Assembly (NCBI GenBank): GCA_017591395.1
Contig: WEDG01007440.1
Coordinates: forward strand, 62,001-126,000
Length of the DNA: 64,000 nucleotides
Reading direction: 5' to 3'
Origin: Schistocephalus solidus
Lineage: Eukaryota; Platyhelminthes; Cestoda; Diphyllobothriidea; Diphyllobothriidae
Shown here: positions 32,426 to 44,309 of the stretch, piece by piece
Layout: each line of letters opens with the position of its first letter
How positions within the stretch are numbered: position 1 is the first letter of the stretch
Program-made: the position numbers and the translations under genes
Notes under the pieces: model-generated
The model's input: the letters and a program-made list of their open reading frames with translations, nothing else
Database searches by the model: none
Told to the model about the DNA's origin: nothing

Positions 32426-33735
32426 AGGGCTGTTACTGTTGTTGTTGCTGATAATGATGTTGTTGTTGTTGATTAAGTTTTTATTGTTGCTGATGTTGTT
32501 GTTGAAGATTATGAGGTTGTTGTTGGTGATTATAATTTTGTTGTTTGATGGTGAAGTTGTTGTTGTTGATAATGATGTTGTTTAGGAAGATGAAGCTGTT
32601 GTTGATGATGATATTGCTATTGGTGATGATGTTGTTGATGGTGAATTTGTTGTTATTGTTGATGATTTTGTTGTTTATGTTACGTTTTTGGTGTTGATGA
32701 TGATGCTGTTGTTTATGATGCTGTTTTTATTGTTGATGATGAGGTTGTTTTTGTTGCTGATTTTTTTAAATTTTTTGTGATGATTAAGTTCTGATTGCTG
32801 TTCATGATGCTGCTATTGTTGCAGATGTTATTATCAATGATTATGGCGTTGTTTGTGATGATGATTTTGATCTTGATGCTGAGGTTGTTGTTGGTTATGT
32901 GGATGTTGATGAGGCTAATGTAGTTGTTTTTGATTATTATATTGATGTTGATGATGAGGTTGTCGTTGACGATGTTGTTATTGTTAATGATGCTGCTGTT
33001 GAGATTAATGAGGTTGTTGTTATTGATGATAATGTTTTTATTGTTTAAGATGCTGTTTTTATTGTTGATGATTATGTTATTATTGTTGATGATGAGGTTG
33101 TTATTGTTGATGGTGAAGTTGATTTTTGTTGTTGTTAATGATGATTTTGTGGTTGTTGAGGCTGTTATTATTACTGCTGATTTTGATTTTGATGGCGATG
33201 TTGATTTTGTTTATGAAGCTGATTTTATTGTTATTGGTGGCGAATTTGTTGTCGTTGATACTGCTTTTGATTTTTTCGATATAGATGGTGTTATTTGAGG
33301 ATGAAGTCTGTGTTGTTGGTGGGGATAATGATGATGATGATGAGGAGGAGAATGATGATATTGTTGTTTTTGATGATGCTGATGATGTGGCTATTCGTCC
33401 TCATGATGTTGTTGTTGATGATGACAATGTTGTTGTTGAGGGTGAAGGTAATAATGTTGTTGATGATGTGGATGATGCTGTGGTTTTTGATGACATTTTT
33501 ATTGTTTTTGATGTGGTTGTTGATAATGATATTGATGTTGTTGATCAGGATGATGATGTTCGTGATGGTGAAGTTGTTGTTGATGATGATGGTCTTGACG
33601 TTTTTGATCATGATGAGGATGTTGTTGATGGTGAAGTTGTTGTTGATAATTCTGTTGATTATGCTTTAATTGTTGCCTTTGTTGTTTTGGATGATTATGT
33701 TGTTGTTGATGATGATGATGTTGTTGTTGTTGACT

Positions 33736-34956
33736 CCAACTTTAACCTAAACCCAAAGTTGGCCCTAACTCCAAAAATATACCTTATGCAAGTTACCTTG
33801 GAAATTGGTGCAAACAGATCTCTATTGCACGTGATTCCCGTTCTTATGTCATGTTTAGGTTACTATATCAGCCATCCTTGCGCGAATTCGCATATACATT
33901 TTACCGACAGAAATAATTTGAAAATCGTTCAGTAAGTAGCATCGTTAAAAATAAAGGTTTAAATATCGATTACTCAAAATTCTTTCACTGGAAATATATA
34001 CGTAGTCAAGCCCTATCCTTACCGTACACTTGATCACGATCCAAGCCCTAGAAATACCTACATTGAAACCCCATTCTTCATTGCATATTTGAATTTAACT
34101 AGAACGTCCAAATTATGAAAAAACGGGGTACGCTTGCCTGATTGCACTATCACAAAAACAAGTAATTGATTAACAATAAAAAATAACTTAACCTTTTGAG
34201 CTTTAATAGTACCTTGTACTGTCTTTAAACCCCCTAATTAAATACTTATTAGGTTCCGATGTCCTTTGGCTTTGCGTTTAAGTTCATTTACGTACTTTAT
34301 ATAGCCGTATCAATCCAGACAACATTGCAGCCACTTAGTTATTCTTATGTCTGGAATTGCGTTCAAGTCACAAATTACTGAGCGTACATTATTTGAAGTG
34401 AATGCTCAAAAATGGATGATTCAAACGCAGTAGGCCAAGGAACAAAAATTCGGGGACATAGCAACCACAACCCATTAATACTGCAGCTCAGAGAGATTTG
34501 ATAGTCATTTCCGATTCAGTCTTTAATGGTGCGTTACGGCAAAACGTCAAACCTTCACGTGACTACAAATAATATTCAAATTTCTGCTCGCTAGCTCCCT
34601 GGAAGTGGTCTTTTGCACATTTAAGTTAACTTTTATTTTGTCTTCGGCCTCAAATTAAAAGGACAGTACCTTTTTTATTAGGTTTCACTTTCGAGCTCTC
34701 TAAATTCTTATTAATGAATCCATTAAGAAGTTTAAAATTAACTTGGCATTAAATGTGAATATTTCAGATTGTAAATGCGAATAGCAAACAGAAAATAAAA
34801 CTGACGCAGCCATGTTTAAGGAATCAAGCAATATAATTCATAAAAGTGCAGATTTAAGTAAACTCACGATTTGCCATCACGTATACATGTGGAAGCGCTC
34901 AAAACTCTCCGTAGGTGGGAGTAAATTAACCGAAATAAACAGTGAGTTGAATTTGA
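33736..34956. other. No gene recognised
   Basis: AT-rich single-copy-looking sequence after the array. Short frames only. Confidence 0.3.
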
Positions 34957-36290
34957 CTATTCTAGAATCTTACTTATACTTGGCAGATTTTGATCATATC
35001 TGATTAAGCTAGCCTGGACGTTGGTAGATGTTGCGCCACTGAACGTGAGACGATTTGCGGCAGTAGACCTGGATAATTCAACTAATTCACTTCTAGAGCG
35101 AGGGAGACCTAACAACGAAGGTCCAAGCACTGCCTCCATGTCTTGACGCGCCGTTTCAAGCAACTTGAGTTGACCTCCTCTTCGAGGAATTCAGTTGAGC
35201 AGCGGCGCTGGATCTAGGGCAGTATGAGACGGACAACGAAAAACGTGCCCAAACCATCTGGTCATCATTATTGAATGACGTGGGCTATCCTCGTGATATT
35301 AACGCAGTGAGTGCGGATTGCGTTATTTGATTTGAAGTTGACATTCTTTAATCGAATGCAGCGATGGTAAAATTTTTCCAGTCTTCACTCATCTCCCATG
35401 CGCAAATTCCAACATTCACAACCGTAACGGAGGACCGGTTTGACCAATGCACGGAACAGGTGGAGCTGTCGCGTCAGATCCATAGGCACTTTCTTAGGAT
35501 AAAAAAGCCAGCGTGCCGCATCGAATCGGGAGAAAATGCCGTCCTACCTCTGTCCATTCGGTAGCAACATCGCTCCGAGGTATATGAAACGATCTTTTTC
35601 TTCAAGTTGACAGCCATTGATAGAAGGGGTTCAAAAGTTTGGTTAACGATGCAGCTCGAAAAATATTGGGTCTTTCCAGTTTTTATGAATAAGCCGGCTG
35701 AAGAAGCGATCTTATTCACGCGTAAGACCACAAACTGTAGATCACCAAAGCAAAGGATTACCAAGGCGATGTTGTAAGCCTAGTGTAGGTCAGTCAGCCG
35801 GCGTCTGGGTGCAAGCTTCACACCGTGAAAACAGTCTATAGACATTCTAATAATGCAGTTAATGGCTTATTTGACCAGAATGGGTAACTGGATGCAACCT
35901 TGACGAACGCCAGACCGGATAGCAAAAGGCTGGGAGTGGTTGCCATGAACGAGAACTCGTGCACTGGTGGAGCAATAGTAAGCTTTGAATATGCCAAGGA
36001 TTTTGGCCGACGAAGCATCTAGTTCAATTATTCGCCACAAAGATTACCGACAGAGGGAATCGAACGAATCGGCAAAATCAGCAAAGGAATTGACTGTCGG
36101 TTGCTGGCGGATTTTCCAAATGCGGCTCAATGTGAATATCTGGTCTTTGCATCCCAGCTTGGCTGGGCCTCTTCCTAGATTCACACACAGACTTAAGTCG
36201 TCTAAGAAGAACCATTTTGAAGACCTTAAAAGCAACTTTGGATGAGATTTATGGCACGGTAGTTCTCGCATCTGCATGCTTCATTTTTAA
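34957..36290 (-). pseudogene. Reverse transcriptase remnant of a second RTE-like family
   Basis: Minus-strand text, in order: KDQIFTLSRIWKIRQQPTVN (about 36,150-36,090), motif A SFADFADSFDSL, motif B IRSGVRQGC (about 35,920-35,890), a broken motif C where the expected YADDIAL reads stop-AYNIAL near 35,780, then IASSAGLFIKTGKTQYFS and, at the thumb end, LETARQDMEAVLGPSLLGLP (35,163 onward). It is scattered over at least three frames with stops. It differs from the RTE-A/B family in all motifs, so it is a separate lineage. Both sides look truncated. Inactive. Confidence 0.75.
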
Positions 36291-39200
36291 GCTGCATATA
36301 TTGGTTGATTTAGTTTCAATCAGTTATATTATGCCGTAACTTAGATTTAGCCTAATCGTACCCCAACACGACGACAACTAGTTTCAAAAGGTAAATTATA
36401 TGTGGGTTTTACTGGTGAAAAAACACAGAACTGCCCCATAACAGAGGCAATATTTTCCCAAAAAACTGGCATGCTCATAAACTATGATTAATAAGTCATA
36501 ATGGGTTCGACCATAAATTTTGTATGCTCCTGGGGAAGCCTCTCGATATCCTCTCAAAAAAAAAAAGTTTTCCAGTTAGAGACACAGGAAAAGTATTTCC
36601 ATAGGAATCAACGGCTTTCAAATATCATTTTAATGTCCTTTTAGAATCTGCGCCAGTATGAGGCACAACATTGGGTAGCGATTCAAAATGTCTAGAGGAT
36701 GTGCAACCTGTGGACGCCAAAAAGTTAGTATAGCAACGCAACTCGCTTCCTCACAAAACTGAAATTATTCAAAAGATGAAAAATTGGAATAGGGAGAAGT
36801 ATACAGAGGGATTAAACACAAAGAACGTAATAAAGGTACCAAAGTCGAGCACAGCTGACTTTCATTCGCTTCAACTGACATCAAAACCGCTCTTAAGTAA
36901 TGTCTAAAGGTTATAGATCGTTTGCTCAGCATAGAGTGCATTTTCAGTTTTATGCATGTGAGCCCGTGGTTCAGCGTCGCCTAAACCACCTGCGAACTTC
37001 ACCCATGAATGTGCTATATTTTTTATTTTGATTTGTATTCTCTGTTTAAGTTTAACATTTTTTCTTAACTAAATACAGAAATATTACAGTCTCTGTCCAT
37101 TCGTACAGGGTAAATTTGTCTTCATTAGGTTAATTACATAATAAAATGGATACCTAAGTGATTTTAAACAACACTGATCCGTTATGCCTATAATGCATGT
37201 TCTATAAAGAAACAAAACACAAGCCTGCATGATCTCGAGAAGTAATTTTTATGCTAAAAAGATGTCAAAGTAGGCTAAGAGCCACCTAAATTCTTCGAAG
37301 ACAATATTTGTGCCTTTTTTTACCAGATTAATCCACAAGTGACTGAAAAAGGATCATTAGTGTTAAACTTTTTAAAAAAATTAAATGCGGCTCTGTTTAA
37401 GCCCATTATTTAAAGAAAAATACAATCAACTACAGGTCAAAAATATTGATTTTTGTTGTATTAGCATAATTCCCGGACACTAGTAGGTTTGTAATTTTAC
37501 AATCGTATTCATATTACAGTTGAAAACTAGGAAGCATTCAATTGTATATTAACACTTTGCTAGGGGCAGCACTTCATTCTAATATAAATATTTTAGCCTT
37601 GGTAAGTGGTGAGAAGAGTAACCGGTTGTTACACCGGATGATTTACCGTTTTCCTTGAATTTTTCCCAGGTGGCTGGTGTCAGTCTGCGTGATAGGATAC
37701 ATCTGTGGTACTAAGGCATGATTGCCGGCAACACCCTTTGCGTAAAAATCTGTTAGCTCCAGCTATATTTACGCAATTCTTTAGAAATAAGAAATCATGT
37801 TTGTGTAAAGTAATCATGTTTGTGTAAAGTAATCATGCTTGTAATTTGTAGCCTAGAAGTGTTTTCTGTATTTTTTTTGCCCACATAAATAGATGCCTAA
37901 AGTTGAACCTAACATGTTCCTGTCCAAAGCCTGGTTGGTCCTTATTTTAGTTATATTGGTAAGTATTCTATCCCGTTACACGCGACGCTAGTTTCATCAT
38001 GTTCTATATCTACCACTTATGCTGTTTACTGTCATCATTCTATTCCACTTTCGGTTTTTCAAAATTGTGTGTGATTACGACATATCACCAAAGTTTAATA
38101 GTGGAACCTGAATAGATATATATATATTTATGCTTTCAAGTATAATTTTATTTTGTCGTTGATAGCTGAAATAGGAGTAAGTGAATTTTCAGAATTTTTC
38201 TTTGGCCATATTTGACTACAGGCCAGCGCCACCTCAATCTACGCAAAGGCTTATCATTCCTTCTCAACTATCATATTTTTAGTAAAGTTAAGGGTATATA
38301 GTTGGTCGTTCGTAAACTCTGCTAGGTGATCGAGGCTTCTTCAATTTGAAAAGCGATGGCGAGCTTTACACCTATATCTGTAGCCAATTTAGTTCTCCCA
38401 AATGAAAACAATGTTTATCAAAAGCATTAATTAACAAACGGAAAAAAATGCGAACAATTAAAACACTTAATGCTTGATCCAAAAAGGACAAGTATGGCTT
38501 ATTGTTTCTGAAGTTTTGCGGCAGTTCGTTCATATAAAAGTCAATATGAAAGCGCCTAATGGATCCAGAAAATCTTTAAGGATCTTCTATGGAAATGAGT
38601 TTTATTCCGATTGCTTCGTTTAATACATCTTTTTAATCATTCGCTGTATTATGAGGCATGGTTGAAAAAGTATATATTTCAATCAAATCTTGCATATATT
38701 AGCAATCTAAAACCTTTGAATAATTATAATGTCCTTCAAAATCTTATGAATGCATAGTCAAAGTTTTTAAAGGGAAACAGGGAATAGTCTCATTTCGCTT
38801 TCTTACTAGTCAAATTTTCATCTGGCGGTTTGAAAAGATGGGGGGTTATGCACATGTCCTTGCTCAGTAAATGAAGGAAACAATTGAAAAAAAGCAATTT
38901 TAAAGGCTGCTATTTGAACATCTACCTTGTGACACATATAAACCCCAATTCGTTTTGTAGTTATATAACTATATTTATGCATATCTTCATATATTTTAGA
39001 GAAATCAGTTAATATCGCAAGAATACATTAGGAATGCCAAGCTAAGTTCCGTAAATAAAAACAAATCTTTCAGACACCGTTAAGCTCATTCTTAAATACA
39101 CAAAATTGCCATGAGCTTAAGATGGATGATTTAAAGTTTCTGATAATGTGTCAAAATGCTCTTTCTAATGAACTTAAAGGTGTTTTCATAAGTCAAACGA

Positions 39201-40010
39201 CAGAATATAACTCCGAGCAGCACGATGGCAACTAAAAATAGACAACACCAAGGCTTAAGGATTCTTCAATCAACATGCATTTTTAGAATCTACAAAACAC
39301 CTTTTATGTCTAAGCGTCTAACAATATCAAATAAATGGGCACTCTATAGAGTTACCAGTAGAAATACTGTTTCTGAGCAGGGCTTCAGAAAATATATGAA
39401 TGGAACTAAATTATTGAGCGACTTGTGGCAAGATTTTACAACTTGGTTGATAAGACGTTCCACGGAAAACCTTTTGAAATAGTCTTTGATTTTAGCTTTT
39501 TATCATTAATTCTTTTTGAGCATGCAATCTAACGTTTATATCACAGACTCACAGTAATTGTTTTCGATTACATCCCATCTGCGTTTGCTCTGCAAGAGAA
39601 ATTCGAAAGTTGTTGTTGATTCGCAGTTCACTGTGGTAGAAATTAATAAACGTACAGAGCTGTGTTGGTAGGCATGCAACAGGCAATACGCAGGCAGCTT
39701 TTTCACAGTTATTACTGATTACCATTAGGCCATGTGCCTCAGGCGCTTACTTAACTACTACTATTTAATTTTTAAACTGTTTAAAGGATGGTTCAGACAT
39801 CCGGGAAACTTCCAGACAACAAACTGATTAACATCATTAGTTATGTGCAGTGAAGTATTGTCATCAGTGGCGTAACTCTAAAACACCATACCTAATTTTA
39901 ATAGAACTGATACTGAGGTTTTATCCGGTAAATAGCTTTTTACTGACACAGAGAACTGCCTCTGCTCTGAAAGACAGAATAGCCTTAACGATAAAAGAAA
40001 GGGACATTAG
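36291..40010. other. No gene recognised; start of long AT-rich region
   Basis: From here the sequence is visibly AT-richer and lacks the GC-rich repeats seen to the left. There are short AT tracts such as 38,117-38,128. A plus frame at 39,225-39,482 has no motif. Probably intron or intergenic. Confidence 0.35.
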
Positions 40011-40138
40011 AATGGCTGATTAGCCCTCATCAGCCACCCATATTCAACCTCAGGTCTTCCAGCTCCAGAGGATCAAGCACGACCTTTTGGTTAGAAGTCC
40101 AGTGCTCTATTCATCGAGCCACGAGCTCGATGCCATGC
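40010..40138 (-). mobile_element. tRNA-derived SINE, copy 1
   Basis: The minus strand reads GTGGCTCGATGAATAGAGCA then CTGGACTTCTAACCAAAAGG and TGCTTGATCC. This follows a tRNA: an A-box-like start, an anticodon arm with CTTCTAA (anticodon TCT, Arg-like) and a decayed B box. The body after it contains GGCTGATGAGGGCTAATCAG (a 7-bp stem GGCTGAT / ATCAGCC). It is paired head to head with copy 2. Confidence 0.55.
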
Positions 40139-40279
40139 AGATTGCTTTTGGTAATGCTCTTCCGCCTATACTTAGCAACCTTCTGTGTGGCTGCTGGTGG
40201 CGCTCGAGTGTTAGTCCCGTAATGCGATCGGTGAGTGCCCCATTACCACCTAATATATGCGATAGCCACTGAAAGGCAA

Positions 40280-40450
40280 AGGAAGCCATGGATCAATGCC
40301 TAGGACGTTGGACTTCTAACCAATAAATCGAGGGTCTGATCCCCAAGCACTGCAACACCGGGGGTTGGTTATGACTTACTGATGAAGGCAACACGGAGGT
40401 CATGATGACATTCATTTTGCTAAGTATAACTCTAGGTCCGATATACAGAT
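40280..40450 (+). mobile_element. tRNA-derived SINE, copy 2
   Basis: The plus strand reads ATCAATGCCTAGGACG then TTGGACTTCTAACCAATAAA and GGGTCTGATCCCC: the same tRNA-Arg(TCT)-like head as copy 1, with a better B box. The body continues CACCGGGGGTTGGTTATGAC and ACTGATGAAGGCAACACGGA, which aligns with the body of copy 1. No clear A tail or target duplication was found. Confidence 0.6.
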
Positions 40451-41430
40451 GGTAACTGCGTTTAAAAGCTCTTGATGATCAATCTTTTAATAAAAACTGA
40501 AGTAATTTTCATTCAAGTAGCTTATGTGCATCTCAATGTTTATTAATCCCACCTATGGAAAAAACATGATACCTTATCCTTTACTAGATTTCTATTGCTA
40601 CATTAGTTCTGGCTCCGGAAAGTACGCCAACCTGCAGTTAGAGTGAATACAAGGTATGAAATACAAACTTTTCAAAAATTAGTTTAATTCACAGACTTTG
40701 GAATATGCCCCGGTTCTGTATACGAAACGTAATTATAAACTCTTACTCTCGTATAAAATGCGCCATTATAATTTTTATTATCTCGCTTTGGCTGTCTACT
40801 GTAACAAATATTATGAGATTTCTGTCTAGGCCTGTACCTTCGTAAAATATAACAAGCAAGTAACATAAAAAGGGTTCAGAGATACTTTTAAATAAGAGTC
40901 ACAATTACGCTAATTGGCACAGGTCCATTGTGATAAATTGAAGTAGAGAAATTTCGGAAATGTATAACTGACTAATCCCCAGACAACATTAAGCTGCTGT
41001 TTTTCTACCAACATTCCAACTTCAAAATTTCCATCTTACCTCTGCAAATGGTTAATGATCAAATAACCACTTTCTTTGAATTTTATTAATTTATGCGATG
41101 GAATTAGAGCATTCGTTTCAATGTAAACTACAGTAGATTGCTTAACTCAGGAAATTTCAATATAAAATTTTCGGTAGTGTTATGGCATACACTTGAGGTT
41201 GCTGATTTTATTTGAATTGATGTGCAGAATGTTGTTTACTTATGAGGAATTCATTTCAGATCATATCATTAAAAAGAAACTGAGGCCAAACAGGGCAAAA
41301 CCTGACGTTTCTTGCTATCTAGGTATTTTCCTATGCTATTGAAAGCTACGCATCAAACAAATTTATTTCTATACATTGCAATATAAATGAACATGTTTGT
41401 AAGCTGGAAATATTTTTCATATATATATAT
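40451..41430. other. No gene recognised
   Basis: AT-rich sequence without supported exons. Confidence 0.3.
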
Positions 41431-41433
41431 ATC

Positions 41434-41480
41434 TTTTCAGTGAACGGAAAATTTGATTTTCCGGTCACAATCATCAGGTA
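41434..41480 (-). repeat. Structured module m1 (box, long hairpin, box)
   Basis: Minus strand: CTGATGA (41,477-41,471), then a hairpin GTGA-C-CGGAAAAT / ATTTTCCG-T-TCAC (41,468-41,440, loop CAA), then T and GAAAAG. A TA run follows at 41,420-41,432. It has the same plan as the modules at 41.67, 41.95 and 42.03 kb. Confidence 0.5.
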
Positions 41481-41665
41481 AATGCGGATATGAGAAAGCA
41501 TACTGTTTTCAGGAAATCAAGGACAGATTCAGTTTAAACAAATCAAGTTTTGTTAGTTTGTCACGCTGTGTACCAAAAAAGAAACTCAGTAATAATGTTT
41601 TTAGACAGTACTTTGGTTTTCCCTACCCATAATTTAGACCGTAAACACGCATATATATGCCACCT

Positions 41666-41790
41666 TCATCGTCAGACGACGGGTTGGTGTCACCAACTTG
41701 AAAATTTACGAGTAAAACTCCATTTCCCGAAGAGCATTTTTCTTTTCATTATACTATCTCGGGATGCAAACCACCTCTGTCATTCAATAT
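41666..41790 (+). repeat. Unit U1 of the 41-42 kb structured repeat family
   Basis: Box CAGACGA (41,673-41,679), helix A GGGTTGGT / ACCAACTT (41,681-41,688 with 41,692-41,699, outer pairs G-T), GAAAATTTAC, then helix B TCCCGA (41,725-41,730) with TCGGGA (41,759-41,764), then ATGCA and a TA run. It aligns with U4 over about 125 nt. Confidence 0.65.
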
Positions 41791-41811
41791 ATATATATAT
41801 ATATATATATA

Positions 41812-41845
41812 AATTCTTATTGTTTCCCAAAAAACATCTTTACTT

Positions 41846-41899
<54 letters not shown>

Positions 41900-41936
41900 A
41901 AGTAAAGATGTTTTTGGGAAACAATAAGAATTTATA
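41812..41936. repeat. Near-perfect palindrome with (TA)n centre
   Basis: The arm AAATTCTTATTGTTTCCCAA and the following AAAACATCTTTACTTCAA (from 41,811 to about 41,848) is repeated as reverse complement at about 41,897-41,934, with one T of difference. The centre is a pure TA run. The arms are partial units of the same repeat family (U2 plus, U3 minus). It could extrude as a cruciform. Confidence 0.9.
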
Positions 41937-41980
41937 AGTTAATTTTCGACGCTGGTTCACCAGTTCGTCATCGGACTCGT
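41880..41980 (-). repeat. Unit U3 of the structured repeat family, inverted
   Basis: Minus strand: box CCGATGA (41,974-41,968), helix GAC..CTGG / CCAG.GTC (loop TGAA, about 41,969-41,948), GAAAATTAAC, then the palindrome arm with TCCCAA... It aligns with U4 (TTCTTATTGTTTCCC vs TTCTTATTGCTTCCC) but runs in the opposite direction. Confidence 0.6.
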
Positions 41981-42023
41981 GGCAAGTGTGCAAAAAACAG
42001 TTACCACAGTTACCACTTTCCAA

Positions 42024-42150
42024 AAGTCTGACGACGACCTGGGGAACCAGCGTCAAAAATTTACCTAATAATGTTTCTTATTGCTTCCCAAAGAATTTCT
42101 TGTCTTTGAATTATACTTCTTGGGATGCATGTCTTCCAAGTTATTCGTAT
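42024..42150 (+). repeat. Unit U4 of the structured repeat family
   Basis: Box CTGACGA (42,028-42,034), helix A GAC-CTGG / CCAG-c-GTC with loop GGAA (42,036-42,054), AAAAATTTACC, helix B TCCCAA (42,086-42,091) with TTGGGA (42,120-42,125), then ATGCATGTC and a TATATA stretch. Confidence 0.65.
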
Positions 42151-44309
42151 ATATGGGAAACCGTGACACCACTTGAATCTGTAACAGCGTACGCAAAGAT
42201 GTTAAACATTCCTATATGCAATTATCACTGAACGAGCACGGGAACATTTAAAGAAGGTGGCAGACGTTTGCCATTTGTTCGCCTTAACTTAATATATATT
42301 TACCCATTTTGTCACGCAGTTGCATTTTTAGAACTGGGCCGAAAAGTACAAAATATAGCGCAAACGCTCCAATAGAAAGAAATGAGTGTTTTTTCATTTT
42401 TCGCAGACAGTGCATCCCTCCTTTTCAGCAAAGTCAAAGAACCGGTCAAACGTCCTTAATTTACGGTTGAATTGACCTTGAAAGTTGGTAACAGGCGCAG
42501 ACATTTGACAATGAAATATCTAATTAAAGTGTTTATTGAAATGTTACTTATTATAGAAGTATTATAAATTGATCTTAGACATATATATTGTTAAATTTTG
42601 TTGTGAGCGCTAATGTTTTTTAACGATGAGTTTTCCTGTTTGGGTTAGTCTACAAATGAGACTGAAACGTACATCTGCATTAGAAAGAATGTCACGAAAA
42701 GCAGTAATTTCGTTAACGTTTTATGACAGTATTTATTTTCAAAGTTTTGCTGAACACATCGAAAAGAATCTATATTTAAGGCAAAAAGCGAAAACACTGA
42801 AAATTTTAAGGAATTCACCACTATAAGAAGGACGATCGGAAACCCATCGTTATCGAACACCTTATAAAGAAAGTTAGCAAACGGAAAATTCCTTTAATAT
42901 ACACAACAGGATACATATACGATTGCACCTGACAATTCTGCTTAAATTAATTAATCAGTGACCGGCCTATCAACATGTGAGCCTATGAAATATTTTTTTA
43001 TTTCTCTGACCTCCCTATCGACGCAATCAAACGAAAATGGGTTTTTTGTCAAATGCCCTCCAGTTCCCATGAAACCTTTCGGAAATTTAAGCTGCCTGGT
43101 AACGGCCATAATTTACATCGCCCGTAATCTGAAAGAATATGTATGTTTGAAACTCAGACTAGAAACATTATCGAACCTTATTTTACTTCTGCTACTTTAT
43201 AAACTCGATTTTTGCATGGACAGGCTTCCTGTACAGTCAACACCTTAGTTCATTTATTTGCAGCAGTCTTTTGCCTTTTCGGAATTTGCCACTTTTCTTT
43301 AACAATGAGTCTTTTTACACCACATAATTTAAAGTTGTTTATCACAATATGCCTTCTTCTCAAAGATGGTCACTTTCTTACTGCCGTAAAACATTGAAGG
43401 ACGCAGCGCGGGCTGATTTCGCGTAACAGACCATTCCTTGTGAGATACGTGAGATTTCATGAGGTAGGGCATCTACTGTACGTTAGTGCAATTTCTAATC
43501 AGTTCTAAGGGAACTTATGTCAATTCGTGGCCAAAACCTTTGAAATAATTGGAGAATGTTTCATTTCAAGAGCAGCAGGTCGCAGTTATTTGGAAACTGT
43601 AGAACCTACTGAGTGAAATTGATCTGGTAATAATGCGAACCAGTACTTGTGCGAGCGTGTCTTTTTGGTATTGCAAAACAAGATTTTTCTGACTTAAGAT
43701 ACCATTGTCACTCGAAACGTATATATATATTTATTAATAAAAACTTTCAAATTAAATCACTTCCCTTACACCTGCGCATAAATTTATTATGACTGTTTTA
43801 ACATACACTATGGCCACGGAAATTTAAAAAATGTCGTTGAAGGGAAAGGTATGTATTTTACTAATTCTTATTTCATATAACAGATAGCTTTTTTTATTAT
43901 ATCATATCAGCATATATGTTTTGCACCATGTGGCAATAAAATTTCGCGCACCATGTAAAAGCAAATGCAAAAATTTGCTCTGCATTTACAACATGTAAGA
44001 GCGTTTGAAATATTTGTACAAAACCTGTCCGACTGCAAACAGAATGCTGATTGTAAAGGAAAGATGGAACAATGAACAGTGAAACTGGATGCAATTTACT
44101 GCTAGAAGCAACTTATTAGTATTGTAGCAGTTAATATAAGAATTTCTGTTAGTGTAATCTTTCATCACCATTAATTTTATCACGTTGTGCTTGCAAAACC
44201 GACTTAGCAATTAGGAAACCTCCTAGAAAAGTACTCTTTAGAAAGAAGGAAGAGTCCTAGCAAACGAGGGGCGCCGGAAACAAATTTATCTTGCCATTTA
44301 AAGACCTAT
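42151..44309. other. No gene recognised
   Basis: AT-rich. Frames of 60-96 codons (for example 42,958-43,248) have no motif and no good splice sites. A TATA run lies at 43,723-43,732. Confidence 0.3.

Larger units (their letters stand above)
31070..33735. repeat. 2.7 kb GTT/GAT-rich imperfect array
   Basis: The plus strand is built almost only from GTT, GAT, GTTGTTGAT and TTTTGAT-like triplets, with very few C. It therefore carries long frames of Val/Asp, Leu/Met or, antisense, Asn/Ile that mean nothing as protein. Triplets vary and are not a pure microsatellite. Some segments recur at longer range (for example TGATGGTAAATTTATTG near 31,715 and TGATGGTGAATTTGTTG near 32,636). Two non-triplet inserts interrupt it. 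Confidence 0.9.

Noticed and set aside
31070..33935. Long open frames of Val/Asp, Leu/Met and antisense Asn/Ile (up to 216 codons)
   Set aside because: They follow from a C-poor triplet array in which few stops can occur. All frames are open by turns and there is no start context or domain.
40068..40350. Functional tRNA-Arg genes
   Set aside because: Both copies have decayed acceptor and T arms and lie within SINE bodies, so they are tRNA-derived heads, not tRNA genes.
41780..41900. Replication origin or matrix attachment site at the TA run
   Set aside because: A TA run and palindrome alone do not support this; the arms are explained by the repeat units.
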